This document shows positions 29,038 to 38,904 of a stretch of DNA of 64,000 nucleotides, piece by piece. Source of the stretch: Polynucleobacter sp. AP-Capit-er-40B-B4 (GTDB lineage Bacteria > Pseudomonadota > Gammaproteobacteria > Burkholderiales > Burkholderiaceae); assembly GCF_018882245.1 (NCBI RefSeq), contig NZ_JACVOV010000001.1, positions 434,001 to 498,000 of the forward strand, written 5' to 3'. A model generated the notes under the pieces. The model was given only the letters and a program-made list of their open reading frames with translations, ran no database searches and was not told where the DNA came from. Position 1 is the stretch's first letter. Each line of letters starts with the position of its first letter. The position numbers were made by a program, and so were the translations under genes.

Positions 29038-30015
29038 ATGGCTGAAAGCACCTCTTCTATTGATTTAATGGGTTTACAGCCTGAAAAACGGGTTTCCCTG
29101 CATACCGCCTTCCCAGAATGCCGTGGCTTTGCGGACTTTGAGATCCCTGCATTTAATCAAGCTAGTGAGCTTGTACCTGCGGTTGATCCAAGCTATCAAC
29201 TCAACCCTGAAGCAACACTAGCCATACTGGCGGGCTTTGCATTCAATCGCAGAGTCATGCTGCAAGGAATGCATGGCACCGGTAAATCCACCCATATAGA
29301 GCAAGTAGCCGCTAGATTAAATTGGCCCTGCTTACGAATTAATCTAGACGGGCAAATTACCCGCATGGATCTCATCGGCAAAGATGTCATCACCCTAGAA
29401 GATGGCAAACAGATCACTCGATTTCAGGAAGGTTTAATTCCCTGGAGTTTGCAGCGCCCTGTCGCACTCATTCTCGATGAATACGACGCAGGCCAACCAG
29501 ATGTGATGTTTGTTATTCAGAGAATGTTGGAGCGCGAAGGTCGACTCACTTTACTTGATCAAAATAGAGTAATAAATCCTAATCCTGCATTTCGAATCTT
29601 TGCCACTAGCAATACTGTTGGTCTTGGTAATTGGAATGGCTTATATCAAGGCACTCAATTACTAAATCACGGTCAAATGGATCGCTGGGACATCGTTGCA
29701 GCATTGAATTATCTAGAGCCACAGGAAGAGCAGAAGATTTTGATGGCTAAAGTTCCAGAACTTTCTGACACTCAGGCAAAGGCAATGATTAGCCTGGCTA
29801 ACCTTACGAGAAGTGGTTTTGCCGCGGGCGATATTTCTACATTAATGTCAACTAGAACGCTAATTACCTGGGGCGAAAACTGGCGCATCTTTAAAGACTT
29901 GCAGATTGCATTCTCTCTGGCATTTTTAAATAAATGCGAGTCAGAAGAAAAAAAATTGGTGGCGGAATATTACCAACGATGCTTCGCCAGCGAGCTGGAT
30001 TTAAATAACAAATAA
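29038..30015 (+). CDS. CobS-like AAA+ ATPase (aerobic cobaltochelatase small subunit family)
   Basis: 325 aa; NPEATLAILAGFAFNRRVMLQGMHGTGKSTHIEQVAARLNWPCLRINLD, LILDEYDAGQPDVMFVIQRMLE. Confidence 0.9.
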   Translation: MAESTSSIDLMGLQPEKRVSLHTAFPECRGFADFEIPAFNQASELVPAVDPSYQLNPEATLAILAGFAFNRRVMLQGMHGTGKSTHIEQVAARLNWPCLRINLDGQITRMDLIGKDVITLEDGKQITRFQEGLIPWSLQRPVALILDEYDAGQPDVMFVIQRMLEREGRLTLLDQNRVINPNPAFRIFATSNTVGLGNWNGLYQGTQLLNHGQMDRWDIVAALNYLEPQEEQKILMAKVPELSDTQAKAMISLANLTRSGFAAGDISTLMSTRTLITWGENWRIFKDLQIAFSLAFLNKCESEEKKLVAEYYQRCFASELDLNNK

Positions 30016-30037
30016 ACCAGGCGTATTTACTTCTACC

Positions 30038-31786
30038 TTGCAAACCCAAACCCATCAAGACTTCGAGCAACAGCAACAATATGGGGCAATGATTAGATCA
30101 TTGTCCAGGGAAAAAAGTGCGCAAATTCGAGATTGGCAATTCATTCATAATGCAGCTCCACTAGAGTCAATCGCTCCGCACCTCAGCCTTGAAAATCTAA
30201 AAGCATCATGGGCTTATCCACGCGGCGTATTGGATGGCATCGCATTACGTCTACGTCATTCAGATGCAACCTTACATGCTGCGCTTACCCCAGAAGGCAT
30301 GATTGAATCTCTGATATTTGAGGTATTGGAGCAAATCCGGGTAGAAAGTAACTGCCCAGATGAGCTCAAAGGATGCCGTAAGAATACTCAAACACAATTT
30401 ATCGCTTGGATGCAGCAATTTATTGCCAGCGGTGGTGTTGAAGGCAGTATTGGCCTGCTACTAATTACTATTTTTTCTACCGTGTGGATGAAGCTCAATA
30501 GCCAAGCAATACCACAGCTAATGCAAGATATTGTTGAGGCTACCAGAGCAGGCATAGCTCAAGACATGGGTCCACTGTTAGTCAAGCTAAAAGCAAGTCG
30601 CAATAACCAAGCAGCATATGGACAAGTAGCTCACGAAGTCATTAACTTAGTCTCTGGATTAATTGCTGACGAGTATCGCAATAACCCCAGCATTCGCACT
30701 AAACGCAAAAATCAAAGTGCTACTCATCTCAAAATTGAATGGGTCCCTCCTCATGCTGGAAAAGTAGCGGCTGATTTCAAAAGCCCAGCAAATCACTCGA
30801 GCGAGCAGCGTCTTTTACTCAAAAAGTCACTCGAAAAATATTATGTATATAACTCAAGCTATGACAGTGAATCTGAGGCTAAGAAAAAAATTCGGTCCGC
30901 TCAATTGGCTACCTATCAAGATCAACTAAATCAAGAAATTGCCAAACAAAATATACCTTGGGCCAAACTCATTCGAATCTATCAGCAAATCTTTTCCAGC
31001 CAATTACCAAAGCGCTGGCAAACCACCGAGGCGGAAGGATTTCTAGATCGTCGCTACCTCACACGTGCCGCCACTTCACCGCTACAGCCAGCCTTATATA
31101 AACAGCTTACAGCTACCAGCAAGGTAAATGCGAAAACAACGCTGCTGATTGATTGCTCTGGATCCATGAAGGAGCAGCGCGTCAAAATTGCAGCCTGCGT
31201 AGACTCTTTAGTAAGAATACTAGAGCAAGCAGGTATCAAAACAGAGGTTCTTGGTTACAGCACCAGCTCATGGCAAGGTGGAAGACCTTTTAAAGAATGG
31301 CGTAAAAATGGACAGCCTCCAAATCCCGGCCGCCTCAATGAACGAGCCCACTGGATTTTTAAAGACTTTGATACGAACTGGAGAAGATCTCGAGCAGGGA
31401 TTGCCGCCCTATTGCGTCCTGAGATTTACGCAGAGAGTGTTGATGGTGAAGCACTCATATGGGCGACTGAACGATTACAGAGTAGCGGCAATAATCAACA
31501 CGGCAACAATACCCTGATTCTATTTTCCGATGGCTGCCCAATGGATCGAGCAACCATTGAAGCAAATGGAGAGGAGTTTCTAAAGAATCACCTTCTACAA
31601 GCCATTGCTTGGTGCGAGCAACAACCCAATCTTCAGTTATGGGGCTGCGGAATTGGTTCTGAGCTGCGTCCAGCCTTTCAGCACCGCCTTAGCTGGGATG
31701 AGGATCCTAATAATATTGCCAGCACCTTAAAAAACTGGGCGAGTGAATTCAAAGCACCATCTTTTACAAACAAAAAATACTTATAA
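30038..31786 (+). CDS. CobT-like VWA-domain protein (cobaltochelatase CobT family)
   Basis: 582 aa; ORF-track start is TTG at 30038; GFLDRRYLTRAATSP, MIDAS TLLIDCSGSMKEQR, C-term VWA region (ILFSDGCPMD). Confidence 0.85.
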   Translation: MQTQTHQDFEQQQQYGAMIRSLSREKSAQIRDWQFIHNAAPLESIAPHLSLENLKASWAYPRGVLDGIALRLRHSDATLHAALTPEGMIESLIFEVLEQIRVESNCPDELKGCRKNTQTQFIAWMQQFIASGGVEGSIGLLLITIFSTVWMKLNSQAIPQLMQDIVEATRAGIAQDMGPLLVKLKASRNNQAAYGQVAHEVINLVSGLIADEYRNNPSIRTKRKNQSATHLKIEWVPPHAGKVAADFKSPANHSSEQRLLLKKSLEKYYVYNSSYDSESEAKKKIRSAQLATYQDQLNQEIAKQNIPWAKLIRIYQQIFSSQLPKRWQTTEAEGFLDRRYLTRAATSPLQPALYKQLTATSKVNAKTTLLIDCSGSMKEQRVKIAACVDSLVRILEQAGIKTEVLGYSTSSWQGGRPFKEWRKNGQPPNPGRLNERAHWIFKDFDTNWRRSRAGIAALLRPEIYAESVDGEALIWATERLQSSGNNQHGNNTLILFSDGCPMDRATIEANGEEFLKNHLLQAIAWCEQQPNLQLWGCGIGSELRPAFQHRLSWDEDPNNIASTLKNWASEFKAPSFTNKKYL

Positions 31787-31809
31787 CAAAGCAATCGGAG
31801 AAAAATACT

Positions 31810-32802
31810 ATGTCACTTTTCAAGAGTACTTTTATTAAACAGAAAAAATGGGCTGCCATGCTTTGTTATGCACTTGGCATATTGAGCTCTACAAATCTAT
31901 CTGCACAATCATGGCCCGATAAACCCATCAAGATGATCGTTCCATTTGCTGCAGGCGGAAGCGCAGACATCTTAGGCAGAATCCTTTCCCAAGAGCTTAG
32001 CAAGAATCTTGGGCAAAACGTGATTGTTGAAAATCGTGGAGGAGCGGGCGGAAATATTGGGGCTGAACTAGTGGCCAAATCTCCAGCTGATGGCTACACC
32101 ATTCTCCTAGCCTCCGGCAGCATGATGACAGTGAATCCCTTTATTTATAAAAAGGCATCGATCAATTACGCAAAAGATTTAACGTATATCACCACTATTG
32201 CAACAGTACCGATGGTCATTGCTGTAAATCCCAAGCTTCCAGTAAATACACTTCCCGAACTGATCGCCTTAGCGAAAACCAAAGAACTAAATTTTGGCTC
32301 TGCAGGCATCGGTAGCCAGATACATATGGCTAATGAAAACTTTATTTATGCAGCAGGAATTCAGGCAACACACGTACCCTATAAAGGCGAGAATCCTGCA
32401 CTCAACGATTTGATAGCGGGCCAAATTGACTTTATGGCAGGTAACTTCCCAGCAACTGGTGGATTCGCTAAAGCTGGCCAAGTAAAAGCGCTAGCCGTTA
32501 CCAGTAGCAAGCGATTAAAACAGTTGCCTAATGTTCCCACTGTTTCCGAATCAGCGATTCCTGGATTTGAAAATACCGGCTGGTTTGCTTTAGCAGTTCC
32601 AACAGGCACACCACAGTCAATCATTGATAAGATTTATATAGCCACTGAAAAATCTTTCAAGGCCCCATCCCTACTTGCTAATCTTGATACAAATGGTCTA
32701 ACACCGATGATGATGAAGAGCAAAGATGTAGATGCCAAAATTCAGACAGAATCTGCAAACTGGGAAAAAGTTATTAAGGCAAGAAATATTCCTACTCAAT
32801 AA
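31810..32802 (+). CDS. Tripartite tricarboxylate transporter substrate-binding protein (Bug/TctC family) #3
   Basis: 330 aa; WPDKPIKMIVPFAAGGSADILGRIL, GGAGGNIGAELVAKSPADGYT. Confidence 0.92.
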   Translation: MSLFKSTFIKQKKWAAMLCYALGILSSTNLSAQSWPDKPIKMIVPFAAGGSADILGRILSQELSKNLGQNVIVENRGGAGGNIGAELVAKSPADGYTILLASGSMMTVNPFIYKKASINYAKDLTYITTIATVPMVIAVNPKLPVNTLPELIALAKTKELNFGSAGIGSQIHMANENFIYAAGIQATHVPYKGENPALNDLIAGQIDFMAGNFPATGGFAKAGQVKALAVTSSKRLKQLPNVPTVSESAIPGFENTGWFALAVPTGTPQSIIDKIYIATEKSFKAPSLLANLDTNGLTPMMMKSKDVDAKIQTESANWEKVIKARNIPTQ

Positions 32803-32833
32803 AAGTTTTCTCATTGCAACCGATATGTCAAAC

Positions 32834-32863
32834 AAAAAAGCCTCGCAATGCGAGGCTTTTTTG
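32834..32863. terminator. Bidirectional rho-independent terminator
   Basis: aaaaaagcctcg-caatg-cgaggcttttttg. Confidence 0.88.
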
Positions 32864-32898
32864 TTTGCTAGAGCTTATCAGCACTATGTCTGCGCTCT

Positions 32899-33117
32899 TT
32901 ACTTGCAGCAACCACCACCACTGCAATCTGATCCAGCGCCACATGAATTAATACCCAGGATTGGATATAAAGGACAGAATCTAAACAATCCTGTTGCGAG
33001 AGGGACAACACCAATCCATCCCCATACACCAACCACATTGCTTACTGCCAGGCCAATCAACACTAAACCTACAGCGATACGCAAAACGCGATCGATACCA
33101 CCAACGTTACATTTCAT
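32899..33117 (-). CDS. DUF2892 (YgaP-like transmembrane) family protein with Cys-rich tail
   Basis: ORF 32899..33162; start at 33117 preferred (aaaaGGAGaaccaaATG). MKCNVGGIDRVLRIAVGLVLIGLA...CGAGSDCSGGGCCK. Confidence 0.85.
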   Translation of the reverse strand: MKCNVGGIDRVLRIAVGLVLIGLAVSNVVGVWGWIGVVPLATGLFRFCPLYPILGINSCGAGSDCSGGGCCK

Positions 33118-33160
33118 TTGGTTCTCCTTTTGAATGGTGCTGGAAATGACATTCACTAAC

Positions 33161-33195
33161 AATATGTATATTTACATTATGTAATTTAACATATT
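33161..33195. promoter_or_regulatory. Concentric palindromic operator candidate AATATGTatattTACATtATGTAatttaACATATT
   Basis: 35 bp, 14 of 17 symmetric pairs complementary around 33178; upstream of the DUF2892 gene. Confidence 0.6.
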
Positions 33196-33216
33196 ATTTG
33201 GCAAATAGGAAAAGAA

Positions 33217-33243
33217 AAAGCCACCCCGCAGGATGGCTTAAAA
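33217..33243. terminator. Stem-loop, possible terminator
   Basis: AAGCCACCC-cgca-GGATGGCTT between A- and T-rich flanks. Confidence 0.5.
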
Positions 33244-33358
33244 GATTTTTTTGGAGGTACTACCTAAAGAATGAACTACGAATTCATATTAATCCTCTAG
33301 AAACCCCACCATTTTATTTAATGCATGTTTCGAGGCATCAATGCTTCATTTTGGTGCA

Positions 33359-33697
33359 TTAATGATTCTCTTTAGCGTGATTGATTGAATATTTAGGGAT
33401 TTCAATCACCAAATCCTGCTTTGCCACAATAGCCTGGCAAGACAGGCGAGACTGAGGATTTAAACCCCAGGCACGATCCAGCATATCTTCTTCGTTTTCA
33501 TCTGGAGGATTCAGACTTTGAAAGCCTTCTTTGACGATTACATGGCAGGTAGTGCAGGCACAAACCATATCGCAGGCATGTTCAATTGGAATGTCATTCT
33601 CTAATAAAGCCTCACAAATCGACGTCCCTGGAGCAACTTCAACAACTGCGCCTTCAGGGCAATACTCACTATGCGGTAAGACAACGATTTGGGTCAT
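33359..33697 (-). CDS. fdx: 2Fe-2S ferredoxin, ISC type
   Basis: 112 aa; CDMVCACTTCHVIV cluster motif; follows hscA. Confidence 0.95.
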   Translation of the reverse strand: MTQIVVLPHSEYCPEGAVVEVAPGTSICEALLENDIPIEHACDMVCACTTCHVIVKEGFQSLNPPDENEEDMLDRAWGLNPQSRLSCQAIVAKQDLVIEIPKYSINHAKENH

Positions 33698-33735
33698 GAT
33701 TCTGTTCTGCTTATGTTTTATCGGGAATTCATTGT

Positions 33736-35601
33736 TTAAATCTCAGCAACATTCTTGCCAGAGAGAGCCTTTTGAATGCTGGCGTTCATGCGTTTTTGTG
33801 CAAAGTCATCGGTTGCCTTAGCAGCGTGATCCACCGCCTTACGAACTACTGCACTATCAGTTTCTTCATTCAAAATCTTTTGTAATGCTGCCATCTCTTG
33901 ATCAATAACTGCTTGCTCTTCTGTGTTCAAAAGATTGCGATCGCTATCGAGAGCTGTTTGTACTGCATCTAATAAGCGCTGTGCATTGACCTGCTCTTCA
34001 CGCAAGGATCTAGAGAGTAAATCTTCTTTAGCAGATGCAAAACCGTCCTGCAGCATGCGCGTAATCTCTGCATCAGTTAAGCCATAAGAGGGTTTAATAT
34101 CAATCGATGCCTTAACGCCAGAGCCTTGCTCAGTTGCGCTCACAGATAAAAGGCCATCTGCATCTACCTGAAAAGTTACTCGAATGCGCGCAGCTCCTGC
34201 AGCCATAGCTGGTATGCCACGCAGCTCAAACCTACCTAAAGAGCGGCAGTCTTGCGCCAACTCACGCTCGCCCTGTACCACCTGAATAGCCAAAGCAGTC
34301 TGGCCATCTTTAAAGGTCGTGAAATCTTGTGCTCTAGCAACTGGGATCGGTGTATTGCGAGGAATAATCTTTTCTACCAGGCCACCCATGGTTTCAACAC
34401 CAAGAGAAAGCGGGATGACATCCAATAAAAGCCACTCATCATCTTTACTCTGATTACCAGCCAGCAGGTCTGCCTGCATCGCCGCACCTAATGCAACAAC
34501 TTGATCAGGATTTAAATTATTTAATGGCTGCGTGCCAAATAGCTCACCGACAGCACGTTGCACATTCGGCATGCGAGTTGAGCCACCAACCATCACCACG
34601 CCTTTAACGTCCTCAGCTTTGAGGCCAGCATCACGCAAAGCTTTTTTACAAGCCATCAAAGTCTTAGCCACTAAATTCTGAGTAATCTCAAAGAATTGAG
34701 CCTGACTCACCCCAACATTTACTACAGTACCATCGGCAAGCGTCTCATGAACGCGTGCTAACGGGTTGTGGCTGAGTTGTTCTTTTGCATGCTTACAGGC
34801 CTGCAAAAGTGTGCGATGGTCATAAATAGATAGCGGCGGTAGCTTCGCTTGCTCAATGACCCAGCAATACAAGCGATGATCAAAGTCATCACCGCCTAGA
34901 GCGGAGTCACCCCCAGTAGAGAGCACCTCAAAGACACCTCTACTCATACGTAGTATCGAGATATCAAAGGTGCCGCCGCCCAAATCGTAGACGGCGTAAA
35001 CACCCTCCGAGGCATTATCCAAGCCATAGGCAATTGCAGCGGCAGTTGGTTCATTCAATAAACGGAGAACCTCAATGCCAGCTAATTTAGCAGCATCTTT
35101 CGTTGCCTGACGCTGTGCATCATCAAAGTATGCGGGGACTGTAATTACAGCACCAACGATTTCATCATTAACAGAGTCTTCCGCCAACTGACGCAAGCGC
35201 GCCAGGATTTCTGCAGAGACTTCAATTGGACTTTTATCGCCAGCTACTGTTCTTAGCTTGAGCATTCCAGGTTGATCAACGAAATCATATGGTGCACTTT
35301 CAATATGCTCCACATCAAGCAAGCCTCTGCCCATAAAACGTTTCACTGAAACAATCGTATTCTTTGGATCAAGCACAACACTTTCAAGCGCTTCAAATCC
35401 TGCTTGAGTCCTACCATTAGGCAAGTAACGAATAACAGATGGAAGCAGCTCGCGCCCCTGGGAATCTGGCAACACCTTTGGCAAAGCATCACGCACAATT
35501 GCCACCAAAGAATTAGTGGTCCCCAAATCAATACCAACAGCAATACGGCGCTGATGTGGCGCTAGCGATTTACCGGGTTCTGAGATTTGTAATAAGGCCA
35601 T
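33736..35601 (-). CDS. hscA: Fe-S protein assembly chaperone HscA
   Basis: 621 aa Hsp70; [25 protein letters not shown], next to hscB/fdx. Confidence 0.96.
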   Translation of the reverse strand: MALLQISEPGKSLAPHQRRIAVGIDLGTTNSLVAIVRDALPKVLPDSQGRELLPSVIRYLPNGRTQAGFEALESVVLDPKNTIVSVKRFMGRGLLDVEHIESAPYDFVDQPGMLKLRTVAGDKSPIEVSAEILARLRQLAEDSVNDEIVGAVITVPAYFDDAQRQATKDAAKLAGIEVLRLLNEPTAAAIAYGLDNASEGVYAVYDLGGGTFDISILRMSRGVFEVLSTGGDSALGGDDFDHRLYCWVIEQAKLPPLSIYDHRTLLQACKHAKEQLSHNPLARVHETLADGTVVNVGVSQAQFFEITQNLVAKTLMACKKALRDAGLKAEDVKGVVMVGGSTRMPNVQRAVGELFGTQPLNNLNPDQVVALGAAMQADLLAGNQSKDDEWLLLDVIPLSLGVETMGGLVEKIIPRNTPIPVARAQDFTTFKDGQTALAIQVVQGERELAQDCRSLGRFELRGIPAMAAGAARIRVTFQVDADGLLSVSATEQGSGVKASIDIKPSYGLTDAEITRMLQDGFASAKEDLLSRSLREEQVNAQRLLDAVQTALDSDRNLLNTEEQAVIDQEMAALQKILNEETDSAVVRKAVDHAAKATDDFAQKRMNASIQKALSGKNVAEI

Positions 35602-35628
35602 AGGAGATAGAGTGTAGCTTGTGTGCGC

Positions 35629-36162
35629 CTAGATTAAGGCTGCAATAGTGTCATCAAGCTCAACCGCAAACTTATCAATAAAGAGTAGGCCTCGAAGTAG
35701 CTCTGCTGCGCGCTGATAATTCTTGGCGCCGTCGATTGCCTGGGTAATTTCAGCAAGGGTCTCATCTTGAGATTCCTCGACTTCTGCCATCAAGGCTTCA
35801 AGCGCAGGCAAATCTTCTTCTTGCTCATCCAAACTCTCACGCCACTCCATTTGTTTCATGAGAAAAGCAGCGGGCATGGCGGTATTAGTTTCTAGCTTGG
35901 CATCAACCCCATGAAGCTGGCAAATATATAAGCCGCGTTGAATGGGATTCTTAAGGGTCTGAAAGGCGGTATTAGCCAAGGTTGCCATTTGCATCGCTAA
36001 GCGCTGATCTGCATCACTGCCACGAGCATGGCGATCAGGATGTACTTCTCTCTGAATCGCTAGATACGCCTGATCTAGAGCAGGCAAATCGATTTTGAAT
36101 TGCTGATTTAATCCAAAGAAGCGAAAGTAATCGTCAGACGCGGAAGGATTCGCCACAACCAC
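35629..36162 (-). CDS. hscB: Fe-S protein assembly co-chaperone HscB
   Basis: 177 aa J-domain; [20 protein letters not shown]. Confidence 0.93.
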   Translation of the reverse strand: MVVANPSASDDYFRFFGLNQQFKIDLPALDQAYLAIQREVHPDRHARGSDADQRLAMQMATLANTAFQTLKNPIQRGLYICQLHGVDAKLETNTAMPAAFLMKQMEWRESLDEQEEDLPALEALMAEVEESQDETLAEITQAIDGAKNYQRAAELLRGLLFIDKFAVELDDTIAALI

Positions 36163-36457
36163 ACTCGTCTTTTACGTTTGGATTTTGAAACTTAAAGCCT
36201 TCGTTCAAACCCTCACGTACAAAATCTAACTCTGTACCATCTAAGTAAGCCAGACTTTTTGGATCTACAAATACCTTAATACCATTGGACTCAAATACTT
36301 GGTCCTCAGCAGCGGGCTCATCAACATACTCGAGTTGATATGCCAAGCCAGAGCAGCCTGTTGTACGAACACCCAAGCGCAAGCCACAACCTTTTCCGCG
36401 CTTTTCTAAATTGCGGTTAACGTGTGCAGCTGCTTTGTCGGTTAAGGTGATTGCCAT
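36134..36457 (-). CDS. iscA: Iron-sulfur cluster assembly protein IscA
   Basis: 107 aa; [13 protein letters not shown] and C-terminal CGCGESF. Confidence 0.95.
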   Translation of the reverse strand: MAITLTDKAAAHVNRNLEKRGKGCGLRLGVRTTGCSGLAYQLEYVDEPAAEDQVFESNGIKVFVDPKSLAYLDGTELDFVREGLNEGFKFQNPNVKDECGCGESFRV

Positions 36458-36469
36458 AGTTATGCCTGC

Positions 36470-36856
36470 TTATTTCGCTGGATGCTTTTCTTTGTAATCG
36501 GCTACCGCTGCTTTGATCGCGTCTTCAGCCAGAATTGAGCAGTGAATTTTCACTGGAGGCAATGCCAACTCTTCAGCGATCAATGAGTTTTTAATCTCAA
36601 GCGCTTGATCCAAAGTCTTGCCTTTAACCCACTCCGTTACCAATGAAGATGAAGCAATCGCAGAACCACAGCCATAAGTCTTGAACTTGGCATCTTCAAT
36701 CACGCCTTGGTCGTTCACGCGAATCTGTAGCTTCATCACGTCACCACATGCAGGTGCGCCAACCATACCGGTACCTACACTGTCGTCACCCTTTTCGAAT
36801 GAACCAACGTTACGGGGATTTTCGTAGTGGTCGATGACCTTTTCGCTATATGCCAT
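36470..36856 (-). CDS. iscU: Fe-S cluster scaffold IscU
   Basis: 128 aa; MAYSEKVIDHYENPRNVGSF, GAPACGDVMKLQI, PPVKIHCSILAEDAIKAA. Confidence 0.97.
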   Translation of the reverse strand: MAYSEKVIDHYENPRNVGSFEKGDDSVGTGMVGAPACGDVMKLQIRVNDQGVIEDAKFKTYGCGSAIASSSLVTEWVKGKTLDQALEIKNSLIAEELALPPVKIHCSILAEDAIKAAVADYKEKHPAK

Positions 36857-36894
36857 GGTATTTCCTCTTTAATTTCTTTATCTTTATATTTCTT

Positions 36895-38154
36895 TTAGTG
36901 TGCAGCCCATTGAATCGTGCTCAGATCGATTCCATCTTTGTACATTTCCCACAGTGGTGATAGCTCGCGTAACTTGGCAATTTTTTCCTTCACTAACTTA
37001 ATAGTGAAATCCACTTCTTCTTCAGTAGTAAAGCGGCCCAAGGTAAAGCGAATCGAGCTATGTGCTAATTCATCATTACGGCCAAGAGCTCTTAATACAT
37101 AAGAAGGCTCCAAAGAAGCTGAAGTACATGCTGAACCAGATGAAATAGCCAAATCTTTCAGGGCCATCAACATAGACTCACCCTCAACATAGTTAAAGCT
37201 AATGTTCAGGTTATGAGGTACTCGATTGTCCATGTCACCATTGACATAAACCTCTTCAATATCCTTCAGGCCATTTAATAAGCGATCGCGTAAGGCGCGA
37301 ATACGCTTATTTTCTGAGGCCATATCGATACGGGCAATGCGGAATGCCTCGCCCATGCCGACAATCTGGTGAACAGCCAAAGTGCCGGAACGCATACCGC
37401 GCTCATGACCACCACCATGAATCTGCGCCTCAATACGAATACGGGGTTTACGGCGAACAAACAAGGCGCCGATCCCTTTAGGGCCATAAGTCTTATGAGC
37501 AGAAAAACTCATTAGATCTACTTTGGTCTTTTCTAAATCAATTTCTACTTTGCCGGTTGCTTGCGCTGCGTCCACATGAAAAATAACACCGCGTGAACGG
37601 CACAATTCACCAATCGCAGGAATATCTTGTACCACTCCAATTTCATTGTTGACGTACATTACTGAAGCCAAAATTGTGCCAGGCTTCATCGCCGCTTCGA
37701 GCTGTGCAAAATCAATCAAACCATTCGGCAATACATCCAAGTAAGTCACTTCAAAACCTTCGCGCTCTAATTCGCGACAAGTATCTAAAGTAGCCTTGTG
37801 CTCAGTCTTTACTGTGATGATGTGGTTACCGCGATCTTTGTAAAAATGCGCCGCACCTTTTAATGCCAAATTAATACTTTCAGTGGCACCACTGGTGAAC
37901 ACGATTTCCCTTGGATCAGCATGCACTAAAAGAGCAACTTCTGAACGCGCCCACTCAACAGCCTCTTCTGCAGCCCAGCCATATGCATGGCTGCGTGAAG
38001 CAGCATTACCAAACTGCTCGCGCAGATAAGGCAACATTTTGTCGACAACCAGCGGATCAATCGGCGTAGTAGCTGAATAGTCCATATACACCGGGAAGTG
38101 TTTAGGGCTAAACATAGGAACCGGTTGTTTTGGAAGGTCTTTTGGTGCGTTCAT
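36895..38154 (-). CDS. iscS: Cysteine desulfurase IscS
   Basis: 419 aa; [53 protein letters not shown]. Confidence 0.97.
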   Translation of the reverse strand: MNAPKDLPKQPVPMFSPKHFPVYMDYSATTPIDPLVVDKMLPYLREQFGNAASRSHAYGWAAEEAVEWARSEVALLVHADPREIVFTSGATESINLALKGAAHFYKDRGNHIITVKTEHKATLDTCRELEREGFEVTYLDVLPNGLIDFAQLEAAMKPGTILASVMYVNNEIGVVQDIPAIGELCRSRGVIFHVDAAQATGKVEIDLEKTKVDLMSFSAHKTYGPKGIGALFVRRKPRIRIEAQIHGGGHERGMRSGTLAVHQIVGMGEAFRIARIDMASENKRIRALRDRLLNGLKDIEEVYVNGDMDNRVPHNLNISFNYVEGESMLMALKDLAISSGSACTSASLEPSYVLRALGRNDELAHSSIRFTLGRFTTEEEVDFTIKLVKEKIAKLRELSPLWEMYKDGIDLSTIQWAAH

Positions 38155-38183
38155 GGTTTATTTATCTATAGGTAATGCTGTTA

Positions 38184-38753
38184 TTAACTTTGTCGCGCCA
38201 AGTTGAATACGGAATTCACTAGCGGTAATTTAGGAGCAACATCTTTTTTGGCTGCAAGTGCTGGAGTCGGCTTATCTGCTTTCGCACTTTCAACTTTGAT
38301 TTTCTTTTGGCGCATATCTTGAATCACAACGCCGCGGCCTTCTTGTTGTTGGACTAAATCTTTTAGGCTCACTGAACTGAGGTACTCAACCATCTTGGAA
38401 TTGAGATTGCTCCAAAGATCATGAGTCATACAACGACCATGATTTTCTTCATCGCTATGACAATTACCTTTGCCGCCGCATTGAGTGGCATCGAGAGGTT
38501 CATCAACAGCAACAATAATGTCTGCAACGCTCACCTCGGAAGATGGTCGCGCTAAGGTGTAACCACCTCCAGGACCGCGAGTACTTTCCACGATATTGAA
38601 ACGGCGTAATTTGCCGAACAATTGCTCGAGGTAAGAAAGGGATATTTTTTGTCTTTGGCTAATTCCGGCCAAAGTTACAGGACCATGCGTTTCACGCAGG
38701 GCTAAATCAATCATTGCGGTTACTGCAAAACGACCTTTAGTTGTAAGTCTCAT
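38184..38753 (-). CDS. iscR: Fe-S cluster assembly regulator IscR
   Basis: 189 aa Rrf2 family; MRLTTKGRFAVTAMIDLAL, three-Cys region CGGKGNCHSDEENHGRCMTHDLW. Confidence 0.95.
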   Translation of the reverse strand: MRLTTKGRFAVTAMIDLALRETHGPVTLAGISQRQKISLSYLEQLFGKLRRFNIVESTRGPGGGYTLARPSSEVSVADIIVAVDEPLDATQCGGKGNCHSDEENHGRCMTHDLWSNLNSKMVEYLSSVSLKDLVQQQEGRGVVIQDMRQKKIKVESAKADKPTPALAAKKDVAPKLPLVNSVFNLARQS

Positions 38754-38904
38754 ATGTCACCTTGGTAATGGATTGTTATGGACAGCTCACAGTCGGGCGG
38801 GTAATACCCGACCATTCCACTCAACTTTAACATAATCCCTAGCAATCTGCTCGGGAATTATCCCAAAAATCCCTCTTACAAGCCAGGAATTAAGGGAGCA
38901 ATCC

